Shown here: positions 45,530 to 54,494 of the stretch, one piece after another | How positions within the stretch are numbered: the first letter of the stretch is position 1 | Layout: each line of letters starts with the position of its first letter | DNA from: Fusarium oxysporum f. sp. lycopersici 4287 | Lineage: Eukaryota; Ascomycota; Sordariomycetes; Hypocreales; Nectriaceae | NCBI RefSeq assembly: GCF_000149955.1 | Contig: NC_030988.1 | Coordinates: 4,296,543 to 4,360,542, forward strand | DNA: 64,000 nt | Direction: 5' to 3' | Made by a program: the position numbers and the translations under genes | Notes under the pieces: generated by a model | Databases searched by the model: none | What the model saw: only the letters and a program-made list of their open reading frames with translations | Told to the model about the DNA's origin: nothing

Positions 45530-47187
45530 ATGTCAGACCCAAATTACGAAGCTAGAATACTTCTTGCCCTTCAGGCACTTCAAAATAATCCTAAATTAAG
45601 CCTCCGATGCGCTGCAGATATGTATAAAGTTAATCGCATAACCTTACGTCACCGACAGAATGGTCTCCAATCTCGATGCGATTGGATTCCAAAATCACGC
45701 CGTTTATCAAATCTAGAGGAACAGATTATAGTTCAGTTTATTCTCGACCTAGATACGCGAGGATTTCCTCCCCGACTGCGTGCTGTTGAAGAAATGGCCA
45801 ACCGACTGCTTGCTGACCGCAATGCACTACCTGTCGGCAAGCGCTGGGCTCATAACTTCGTCACGCGCCATAAAGAGCTTAAGATGCGCTTTTTTTTCGT
45901 AAATATGACTATCGGAGAGCCAAACGCGAAGATCCAACTATTATTCGCAATTGGTTTACGCTTGTAGCGAATACAATTGCGAAGTACGGCATTCGATCCG
46001 ATGATATCTGGAACTTTGACGAGACTGGCTTCCTTATAGGCATGATTGCAAGCGGAATGGTTGTCACAGGCACAGACAGGCGTGGACGACCTAAATCAGT
46101 GCAGCCTGGAAACCGGGAATGGATTACGGTCATTCAGGCGATTAATGCGGCAGGCTGGGCGATCCAGCCGTTTATCATCGGTGGGGGCCAATATCACCTC
46201 GCCAACTGGTACCGAGAAAGCAACCTCCCAGCCGATTGGGTTATTGCAACGAGCCAAAATGGGTGGACAAATAACGAGCTAGGTCTTGAGTGGCTAAAGC
46301 ACCTTGATCGGTGTACAAGCAACCGATCAGTTGGTTCCTATCGTCTTCTGATCCTCGATGGCCATGAAAGTCACCACTCTGTCGATTTTGACAGATATTG
46401 CGAGGAACATAAGATCATTACACTTTGTATGCCACCTCATTCGTCTCATCTACTCCAGCCTCTTGATGTTGGGTACTTTAACCTACTTAAAAACGCTTAC
46501 GGTCGAGAAATTGAGCCTTTGATCAGATGCTCTATAACACATGTATCTAAGACCGAATTCTTCCCGGCCTTTTATGCCGCGCATCAAGCTACTATGACCG
46601 AAAAAAATATCAAGTCAGCCTTTAGAGGAGCCGGGCTTGTTCCCTTAGACCCAGAAAGTGTGGTCTCAAAGCTTGATGTGCAGCTGTGGACTCCAACGCC
46701 TGCTGAAGACGTCGCTAACCCTTCAACCCCTTGGGTCTCAAAGACGCCAAAGTCCGTGCTTGAGGCTGGCTCTCAGTCTGAATACCTTGAACGACGAATC
46801 AGAAGACATCACAGTAGCTCTCCAGAGTCGGTTATTGAAGCTATGAAGTCTTTAGAGAAGTCAACAAAGGAATGTATGCATAAGATTACCATACTGACAG
46901 CCAGGCTGGATGATGTTCAAGAGGCAAATAAGATACTAAGCCGGTGCCGAAGGGCAAAAATAACCCGACTACAGAAGGGAGGAGTAATGATAGTAGATGA
47001 AGCAAGGCAGGCAATTGACCAGATGGATGTTGATGCGCAGGTAGTTGCAGAATCGTCAAGAAGTAGCGGTCAAAGAAAGTCGGTCGGACCGGGGGTTCGG
47101 CGCTGTGGAGTGTGCGGTAAGCCCGGACATAATGCAAGGACGTGTCAGGTAGTAATTAGGATGTCTGGGGAAGAATATAGTAAGTAG
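45530..47187 (+). pseudogene. Pogo-like DDE transposase of element F, 2-nt frameshift in a T8 run
   Basis: ATG at 45530 (MSDPNYEARILLALQAL). The N-terminal helix-turn-helix and CENPB-like region read to KELKMRF, where a run of eight T at 45890-45897 stands in place of an expected six. The other frame continues with FRKYDYRRAKREDP and stays open to 47187. Catalytic regions are NFDETGF, LLILDGHESHHS and SSHLLQPLDVGYF; the tail is a CCHC knuckle CGVCGKPGHNARTC. Without the two extra T the product would be 551 residues. The lesion may be a homopolymer sequencing error, so F could be intact apart from the Crypton insertion. Confidence 0.88.
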
Positions 47188-47278
47188 TTTTAATTGATTA
47201 ATTGATTTGTTGTGTTTTTATGATGATATCTGCCTATATGGTGTAGGAAAAGTGGTTCACATACTTGGATGGTTCACA

Positions 47279-47286
47279 TGCTTATC
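47279..47286 (+). repeat. Crypton left junction repeat TGCTTATC
   Basis: Direct copy of 50401-50408. It overlaps the GATAAGC core of F's terminal unit (read inverted). Confidence 0.85.
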
Positions 47287-47465
47287 GATGGTGCCCGCAA
47301 TTACGTCGTAATTCGCTCCGACCACGTGACGACTTATCCCCCGCAAAAAGCGGCCCGTGAAATCGTGTGCGCGGCGCCTGATAAGTGCATTTGATAAGTT
47401 CCCCGCAACTTATCAGGCCCCAGACAGGAAACAAACACCACGTCGAAAGGCCTTGATCGACCAAG

Positions 47466-49983
47466 ATGGCCGCAGACGACTCGTACACGGCCGCAGACGA
47501 GCGTGCCCGTGCCGCCCGGAGGGCGGGCCTTCAGGCGAAGAAGGACGAACAGCCGGCGAACACGGCACGGAGTTATGCTGCGAAGCAGCGGGAGTGGAAG
47601 GCACGTTCCCCCGGCCGCCGCCCTCTCTTTTCCCCTTTGCCCTTGTCTCTTTTTTTTACGTAGAGTCCCATAGGCGGCTAATAGACGAGAACTTATAGGC
47701 CTGGTGCCGTACGCCTCGGGCTGCGGCAGACGGCTCACTTTATAGCTGGCCCGACGGCGAGCTCGTAACTCCAGACAAGCTAGCAGCGTGGCTCAAAGAG
47801 GATATCCTCTTACGACGCGTTGCCTCGCCGCAAAAGAAACCACGGGCACGGGGTGGCAAAGGAAAGGCTGTACAGTTACGGCGGCAGCTCGAACAGGAGC
47901 AGCTCGAGGCCGCGGCCCTGGCAGAGGCCGAAAGCCTAGCCGAAGCCCTAGAGGTCCCCCTGGCTGAGGCCGCCGAGCTGCTTGCGGACGACCGCGAGGG
48001 CTACGTGCCACCCACGGCCCTTGCGCCAGCTGCAGCAGACCTTGCCGAAGGATCTCTGCTTACGAGGGGCACTATCGACGCCTATATCGCGGCCGTTATC
48101 GAGCTCTGGCGGCTCCAGGTAGCCCACGGCAACGCAAACACGGAAAACCCCCGGGGCGCCGCCGTATGAGGCTTCCTTGAGCAACGCGGCCGGCAGCGGG
48201 GGAAGCACGACCGCGCCTCCTTTAAAGACCGCGGGACTGACGGGATCCAGGCCGGCTATTCACCCGACGAATGGCTCCGGGTCCAGGATCTCCTTCTCAG
48301 CGGGGCCGCATACATGCCGCAAAACCTCCGTACGCGAGTTGACCTCCTATTCGGCCACTACTACCTCTTACGGGGGAAAACCGCCGTAAGATGGAGCTTG
48401 CAGACCTGTCTCTACTCGACTATCCGTCTTCAGAAGGCCCGAGCCCCTGTGGCTGCCTCGTTACCCTTTTGCAAGACGGTAAGCTAAACAAGACGGCAAA
48501 GAAAGAGTTCATGGGTGCCCTCCGGCATAAGGACCCCTTGTTCTGTACGCAAGGGGCCTTAGCACAGCTCTTCTTCTGGCGCTGGCACGTTGCCGGCGAG
48601 CCGTCCCCGTCCTTCCGGCGCCGCCAGGACTGGTATCGGATCAAGGTTCTTGTCGGACGGGACCGCGAGCAGGAGCTCTCGTACCCGACGCAGCTACAAG
48701 AGACCTGGCGTATCTTCGGTGCTGCTGGCCTTATGGCGTCAAAGAAGACGCACCTCCCGCGCAGGGTAGGCGCCCAGGACGCGGAGACCCACGGCACGTC
48801 GCTCGCCCAGATCTCGCAGGCCGGCCGCTGGAACCAGAGCGTGCTCTGCCAGGCCTATCTTACGCGTCTACCGCGCCAGTTCATGCGTATTGTTGCCGGC
48901 TTCTCGGCGTCACCCGGGGACTACTTCCTCGCGCGTGCGGCCCACGAGCCCCCGTACGTCTTACAAAAGCAGCTCTGGCCGTGGATCGAGGAGTGGGAGC
49001 CTCGCTTTGAGGCTCGCGCGCGCCGGCAATGCTGGGCAGAAGGTGGCCTCGACGACGACGACCTAGCCGCCGACGGCTTCCTTAAGCTTATGCGGCGCCT
49101 GCGCATAGTACTGTTACAGGACCTGGCTGTATTGCAGCCTCGCTATCCGTCGCTACCCTTCTTCGCCTACGCCCCTTTTAACGGGCCCGAATGGGATGAG
49201 TTCGCCGTCGCCGTTCGCTCTGACGCGGTAGGGGCTACGGAGCCGTTAAGCCTGCTCGTACAATGCGCGCTGCCAGAGCTTAGCGGTGTGTTAGAGAGCA
49301 CACGCGAGGCCGTCTTACAGAATAGCCAGCGGCTGGCCATCCGGCTAGAGGCCCAGCTAGAAGGAATTCAGGACGGCCTCGATGCCCTCCTCCAAGGCAA
49401 GGTCCCTGTCACCTTTACCGGCCACTTTGGAGCCGGGCCAGCAGTGTCGCTGGCGCCGGCGCCGGCGCCGTCGACAGCCCCTACCTTGAACTTCAATACG
49501 GCTCCGGCTCCGGCTCCAGAGCCTCCAGTACCAGGTATGCCCGTCGTTGCAGCCCTGGCTAAGGTCTTTACAGTGCGGGATGTCTGGAAGGAATGGGAGG
49601 AAGGGATTGCAGGTCAGCCGGCCGTACGGGTGCTAGAAGAGACGTGGGGAAGCCGCTGGCGCCCGGGGAACGGGATCAGGGTGCAGTTCTGTCGCCGGAA
49701 GGTGATCTGGGACGAGCTCTTGGCCCGCACGGCGTCCGGCAAGAGCGAGGAGGAGGCAGTTGCAGAGCTAGAGCTCTTACGCGCCGGCCAGAGCTTGAAT
49801 CGGCTCATCGACGAGCTCAAACAGCGCCGCCGGCGGGGCCAGGGCCAGGGCCGGATACGGGTACAGGTAGGGACCCCCGTGCCCGATGACCCAGGCCCGG
49901 GACCAAGGCCGACTCGGGGCCAGGGCCATCGGGGGCGCTGGGCTCGGCTAGGGAGAAGGCGGACTGCCCCTCGTCGACAGTAA
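47466..49983 (+). pseudogene. Crypton tyrosine recombinase with GCR1_C domain; one stop, one frameshift
   Basis: Exon 1 (47466-47600) encodes MAADDSYTAADERARAARRA, ending in RSYAAKQREWK. An intron of about 98 bp with a GC donor (GCACGT..TATAG) leads to AWCRTPRAAADGSLYSWPDG from 47699. The frame has a TGA at 48167-48169 (CGA expected). It loses one G in the run 48372-48376, at the LLRGENRR site holding the first catalytic Arg. From 48391 a 530-codon frame is open. It has THLPRR (the HxxR box), GRW and the tyrosine in AYLTRLPRQFMR, then a proline/alanine linker APAPAPSTAP. A GCR1_C-type domain follows (TVRDVWKEWEEGI, WRPGNGIRVQFCRRKVIWDE) and a basic tail. The family inserts circular DNA by strand exchange without transposase-type repeats. 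Confidence 0.87.
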
Positions 49984-50072
49984 GCTGGCCATCAGGTAGG
50001 ATCTTTATATATTTATAGCGGTAACTAGTCTGTATCCAGTTATCTATCTAGAAGGCATATTCTTTTATTAAT

Positions 50073-50074
<2 letters not shown>

Positions 50075-50104
<30 letters not shown>
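50075..50104 (+). repeat. T30 tract near the Crypton 3' end
   Basis: Thirty consecutive T about 90 bp after the recombinase stop codon. It may be a cleavage/polyadenylation-associated or slippage-prone tract. Confidence 0.9.
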
Positions 50105-50108
<4 letters not shown>

Positions 50109-50400
50109 ATTAAGGAGCAGCAGGATTAGCGCATTGCTATGTCGTAGTCCTTGCAGCAAAGCCTGGCCCCCCAGCCGCTGCACATGCAAATATCTCAGCG
50201 CCCGCTCATCTATACAACGTCGCTCTTGAACCAAACGGACCGCCAGAGCGTAGCAGTCCTCCGGCCCTGAAATTGCATCGATTTGGCTCCTAACCGTCGA
50301 GATATTCGCGTGCGCGGCGCCGGGCACTTATCAGATGGTAGTTGTGTAATCACATACGATTTCCCGAAATTACTCCGCAAAACGACCCCACGATAAGTTC

Positions 50401-50408
50401 TGCTTATC
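50401..50408 (+). repeat. Crypton right junction repeat TGCTTATC
   Basis: Direct copy of 47279-47286; F's terminal repeat resumes immediately after it with ATGTACGT. Confidence 0.85.
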
Positions 50409-50504
50409 ATGTACGTTATGGTGTTTTTAGAAGTAATCTTATTATCTAGGTGATAAAAAGTGGCTCACCTGCTTATCTGGCTCACCCGCTTATCAAACAC
50501 GTTA

Positions 50505-51133
50505 ATTGCTTTCCGAACCATATATATACCAATGACGTATGTTACCCTATACGAAATAATCCAAATATGCTGGACCAAACAAAACCACACATTCGGGCCA
50601 TGAATGGCGCGGACACACAGAACATACACTGCCGATATTATAGAAAAGCCATTGGTATATTTTACGATTGATATGTCGAGCCTTTGTTAATCCCTGGGAT
50701 ATAAGGGTCCAAATTAGAAGTATAAACTATCAATTGGCTAATTCGCAGGTTTTGCCCCGATCTCTTGTGGGCGCTAGGTAGGAACTCATCTAAAAGTATA
50801 ATAACTAAGAACTTGCTTGACAGTAACCTTAAGCTCCCATGTTAAGACTTGCTTCCTTTCATACCGTCCTCGTCTAAACTGATCATAAGACTACGCGGAA
50901 GAGGTCAGTCATGGACGGAGCTAAGCTTTAGGCAGCATACTCACATCTTGGTCGGTGGCACGATCTTTGCTTAGGCTGGAAGGAGGGGTATTATTCACCA
51001 TGACTGACAGGGGTTATTTATTTCACACGGTTAGAACCATGACAAGTTCAGTGTGCTCTGCGCTGCAACATACATTTCATCAGAGACTTCTGTTGCGGAA
51101 AGGAAGAAGCGAATAAAAACCGAATCTTCACAA
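50505..51133. other. Intergenic, no gene seen
   Basis: Right flank of element E, AT-rich, no supported frame. It contains the downstream region of the F-box gene. Confidence 0.5.
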
Positions 51134-52495
51134 TCATGTGCCATTTTCCGTGCGCCTGAACCTCCCCCATTCTGGGATCCAAGAATTGTCGATCGGCGTT
51201 CGTGGTGAGATATAGTAAGTAATAGAAGTCCTAACACTCTCCCCTTCTCGGTCCAGCCTTTCAGTAGCGGATGCGGAAGGAAAACCTATTCGAGACTTTC
51301 CGCCACCGGCAAAAAAAATCATTTTCTCGACATAATGCCTATCATATAAAGTCTCATATAAAGTGTCAAAATGTAGCTTCGTCATACTTGCCGCCCTGCT
51401 GGTACAGTAATCGAAGGTTGACCGAAATGTTCCTGTACATAGTATCACCTTCTCGAGTGATAGCTCACGGACTCGTGTCCGCTGAATAAATCCAAGCAGA
51501 TCCGTCTCTTTGGCAGAAACCCCAGAAAACTTGCAACGCTTTAGGATGGGCAGCCTATCAAGTTCGACTATGCGCTGTAGAATGGTTTCGTAGTAGAAAT
51601 GACCGACTAAGGCCGAATAACCCATTGGGATCCGAAGATAATCTATTTCCAAGTTTTCAAGTTGGTTGCATAGCCGAAGCAGTCCTGAAAGGCCGACAAA
51701 GTCGTTTTCATCTCCAGCTTCTGCTTGTACCTCAGCCGCATCCTTCTTGGAGGATCGCCCCACGTCCTGTTTGTTCTCTTGTAGAGCTCTACGAAACGCG
51801 AAAACCCGAGTGGAGAGGCTTATTGATAATGACCTTAGGGTTGCCAAAGTCTTGGCAAAACCGGAGTCATTCCAGTCGATTGCATTGATTTGATCGCACA
51901 CCAAGCTAGAACAATGCATGTCCGGTTCGCTGAAGATGTTGAGGCTGTCAATGCGCAAGCTGCTCGCGGCTAATGCAGATACAACTGTATCAAACGTGTG
52001 CATTGTGCATAGCCACACACTCTTCTGCAAGGGGACTAAAGGCCCTGAATCGGCACGTAAGGTCATTTCTTCGCCGTTACGGACAATGGCTACTCGTAGC
52101 GTAAGCAACCGAAGACTTCCGTTCTTGCTGTATTTTGCAAGCCCGTTGAATGCTTGGCTAAGTAGATTGACTTGCATCCTCCGTGTTTCTTCTTTTTGCC
52201 AATAATTTTCCTTCCGTGGTTTCCGGCTTTCGCATTCCTTGACAATACCTACAAGATATAGGTACTGGATTAGACATCGAAGACCCCCAGCTTGAATACC
52301 CTCAGCGAATGTCCGTAGAGCATCAACCGTGACATTGACATGTTTCGAACGAAAGAACGTCCTGAAACGATACTGTGAGGATTTCAAGGCAAGTGATTTG
52401 CAGGTAAGGCGAAGATTGCGAATATCGTCGAAGTCTAGCAGCTGAGCAATGCATTCGACAACGGGTTCTGGACAGCTTTCCAGACCTAAAGGCAT
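51134..52495 (-). CDS. F-box-like protein
   Basis: Minus strand, one exon. ATG at 52493-52495 gives 453 residues; an upstream in-frame extension to 52633 has unlikely composition and was not used. The N-terminus (LESCPEPVVECIAQLLDFDD, then IRNLRLTCKSLALKSSQYRF) is an F-box-type helical motif, which binds Skp1 in SCF ubiquitin ligases. The remainder has leucine-rich-repeat-like strands (LRLLTLRVAIV, LRIDSLNIF, LENLEIDYLRI, VRELSLEKVILC) as in the many fungal F-box/LRR proteins of unknown target. A charged loop (SSKKDAAEVQAEAGDEND) interrupts it near residue 270. No stop or frameshift. Confidence 0.75.
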   Translation of the reverse strand: MPLGLESCPEPVVECIAQLLDFDDIRNLRLTCKSLALKSSQYRFRTFFRSKHVNVTVDALRTFAEGIQAGGLRCLIQYLYLVGIVKECESRKPRKENYWQKEETRRMQVNLLSQAFNGLAKYSKNGSLRLLTLRVAIVRNGEEMTLRADSGPLVPLQKSVWLCTMHTFDTVVSALAASSLRIDSLNIFSEPDMHCSSLVCDQINAIDWNDSGFAKTLATLRSLSISLSTRVFAFRRALQENKQDVGRSSKKDAAEVQAEAGDENDFVGLSGLLRLCNQLENLEIDYLRIPMGYSALVGHFYYETILQRIVELDRLPILKRCKFSGVSAKETDLLGFIQRTRVRELSLEKVILCTGTFRSTFDYCTSRAASMTKLHFDTLYETLYDRHYVEKMIFFAGGGKSRIGFPSASATERLDREGESVRTSITYYISPRTPIDNSWIPEWGRFRRTENGT

Positions 52496-53360
52496 GTTGT
52501 ATATGAAGAGTAAACAAGGATATGTGTGAACGAGGCCGTTTGTTCCTCTTTGGTGTTTAAGATGGGTATCTTGATTTGTATAAAACGGAACGATATATCC
52601 AGAGTTAGGTGCACTAAGGTGGCAAAATGGCATGGCCTCGACGCTTATTGGGAACCATTGAAGAATAGGTATGACGAAATAGTAGTTGATCAGACAGCTA
52701 TCCTCTCACCTAGCTGTTGGTCTTGCTTGAGTGGATTATGTCACTATTTCGCCCATAGCAATCACCTAATGTCCTTTAGATAACCTCAGTCGGCACGACT
52801 CACTGCTAGCCATGAGGGAAGGTTTACACCATTGGGTCTAAAGCCTATAATGGCGTGATGGCAATTGCGGGGTAAGACCGCGGTCAGGAGACAATGTCTC
52901 TAGGTGTCAACTGAGTCGTCTTGGATCAGATCATAAATTGTAAAGTTGATAAGGAAACACGTCATTGTTACAATGCCAAAAACTCTGTCTAGAAGGAAGT
53001 CAGATCACTTACACAACACTACTGTTCCCACATGGGTATTACTGGCGCTGCATTTAGAGGCACCCTTCACTTCAATCATTGCATCAGATCATGCCGAATC
53101 ATGTTGAGCTTACAACACATTGACAATGAGCAAATCCTTTCTATAGAGCCACGGAGCGTCCTCTCCAGTCAGATGTAAAGACTTTGCCTTCTTTAATGCT
53201 ATATATACCCCCAGCAGCTGACTTTCAGAACGATGAGCTATAATGACTTCCCATGTATCCCTGCAGATCACTAGTTTCTCAACAAGCACGCAAAACAATA
53301 GGCGGTTTACTTACCAACAAACGCATCTTTCCACATTCCATTGCCAACAAAGTACGCACG
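52496..53360. other. Divergent promoter region between the F-box and HSP30-like genes
   Basis: No gene is supported. TATATA at 53201-53206 is the likely core promoter of the heat-shock gene about 155 bp downstream. A TCTAGAAGGAA word near 52985 is only a partial match to a heat-shock element, so heat-shock control is not demonstrated by sequence. Confidence 0.45.
53201..53206 (+). promoter_or_regulatory. TATA box of the HSP30-like gene
   Basis: TATATA within CTATATATAC, about 155 bp upstream of the ATG at 53361. Confidence 0.5.
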
Positions 53361-53927
53361 ATGGCTCTTTTCCCTCGCAGCCTTTATAATTCTGATTCCC
53401 CCTTTCACCCAATCTTCCGACTTCTCGAAGATTACGACACATACTCCCGAAAAGATCAGAATACTCATAACACTGGAATGATCCACTGGCAGCCCAGGTT
53501 TGATATTTGCGAGACGCCTCGGGCTTACGAACTCCATGGGGAACTTCCTGGTATTAACAAGAAGGAGGTGCAGCTCGAGTTTACTGAGCCGCAGACACTG
53601 GTCATCCGTGGAAAGTCCGAGCGAACCTATACCTCAGGGAACCCTCCTGCAGGTTTTGTCGAAGGCCCATCTGCGCATGGAGCTATTAAAGGCGATGGCG
53701 ACGACCACAATAAATCGCAGCCTCAACAGCCAGAAAAGGGCGACAAACATGGCGAAAAGACGAAGTATTGGATTGCTGAGCGCAGCATCGGCGAGTTCTC
53801 CCGCACCTTCACCTTCCCATCTCCTGTGGATCAGGATAGTGTCAGCGCCGGCTTTCAAGACGGGATCCTGAGTATTATTGTCCCGAAGGTCAAGAAACAT
53901 GAGTCCCGCCGCATCCATATTGATTGA
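53361..53927 (+). CDS. hsp30: Small heat-shock protein, HSP30/HSP20 family
   Basis: One exon, 188 residues from the ATG at 53361 (MALFPRSLYNSDSPFHPIF); an in-frame extension upstream has no ATG and poor composition. The protein is an ATP-independent cytosolic chaperone that holds unfolding proteins. The alpha-crystallin domain runs from about residue 45 (RFDICETPRAYELHGELPGI) to the end. It has the family's variable charged linker in the middle (EGPSAHGAIKGDGDDHNK) and the closing AGFQDGILSIIVPK signature, followed by a lysine/arginine-rich C-terminus. This arrangement matches Neurospora HSP30 and its many Fusarium relatives. It is intact, next to transposon relics on its right. Confidence 0.92.
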   Translation: MALFPRSLYNSDSPFHPIFRLLEDYDTYSRKDQNTHNTGMIHWQPRFDICETPRAYELHGELPGINKKEVQLEFTEPQTLVIRGKSERTYTSGNPPAGFVEGPSAHGAIKGDGDDHNKSQPQQPEKGDKHGEKTKYWIAERSIGEFSRTFTFPSPVDQDSVSAGFQDGILSIIVPKVKKHESRRIHID

Positions 53928-54494
53928 ACCTAACCGCGAGGCCAGCAAATACGGCGGCGTGCTTGAGCTTTCACTGATCGTAACTTGTCTTATCATTCTC
54001 ATTTTCCTTGGAGGCTGCTTTTGTATATCTATAATATAATTCGGTCCCTATCTTCTCTCATTTATTAAAAATACACGCTCTCTGCAACTTCCATAGTAAG
54101 ATCTACAAGATAGTCCTGTTCACAACCACCTCTAGCCTCCCAAGAACGTCTTATGTGACTCTTCGACTGATTGAGTGCTTTTTACTGTCCGGAGTAGTGC
54201 TGCGAGGACCTTGTCAGATTATGATGTTGTGGTTGTAGAATTGTAAGGAAGTTTCAGTTGTTTGGCAAAGTTAAGAGAGGCTGGTCGTACTGCATGCGTA
54301 GTATGGTAGCATTAAGTTATTTATTTATAAGACTAATATAAATAATATAACTTAAATCTCTGCACAAGTATTAACAGATTTAACCATGTAAAACATCGGA
54401 CACGTTGTGACATATCACGACGCGTTATAACGCCTAAACCCAAATGTCTCCTCCTTTACTCGATTCATATGGTCGGTGAACCTTCAACTTCGAG
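53928..54494. other. Intergenic, no gene seen
   Basis: 3' region of the heat-shock gene followed by AT-rich DNA. The left border of the hAT relic is not clear here; no 8-bp target duplication could be paired. Confidence 0.5.

Larger units (their letters stand above)
47287..50408 (+). mobile_element. Crypton-type tyrosine-recombinase transposon in the right end of F
   Basis: A GC-rich 3122-bp insertion lacks inverted terminal repeats and is bounded by TGCTTATC at 47279-47286 and 50401-50408. It carries a tyrosine recombinase with a GCR1_C-like DNA-binding domain, the fungal Crypton (CryptonF) pattern. Removing one TGCTTATC plus the insert restores the perfect terminal repeat of F. Base composition and codon use differ sharply from the AT-rich neighbours. 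Confidence 0.88.
45431..50416 (+). mobile_element. Pogo/Fot-like transposon F, split by a Crypton in its right end
   Basis: TA flanks 45429-45430 and 50417-50418. The left end begins ACGTACATGATAAGC, followed by two tandem GTGAACC-type units. The right end is the exact inverted copy once the Crypton (47287-50408) is taken out. Without it, F is about 1.86 kb, the same size as A2. It lies inside element E. Confidence 0.93.
44765..50502 (+). mobile_element. Pogo/Fot-like transposon E, 3' part only, split by F
   Basis: The sequence right of B (44765-45428) is the 3' half of a transposase of the A2/F family. It continues after F at 50419 to a terminal repeat ending ACGT at 50502, followed by TA (50503-50504). 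The right end carries two tandem units GATAAGCGGGTGAGCC and GATAAGCAGGTGAGCC (read inverted). The 5' half is not found left of B, so the element is truncated exactly at B. Confidence 0.82.

Noticed and set aside
45429..50504. Reading E and F as one composite element with two transposases
   Set aside because: Each has its own TA duplications and terminal words, and F interrupts E's 3' end, so they are separate nested insertions.
52975..53000. Heat-shock element upstream of the HSP30-like gene
   Set aside because: Only a partial TTC/GAA pattern; three alternating units could not be found.
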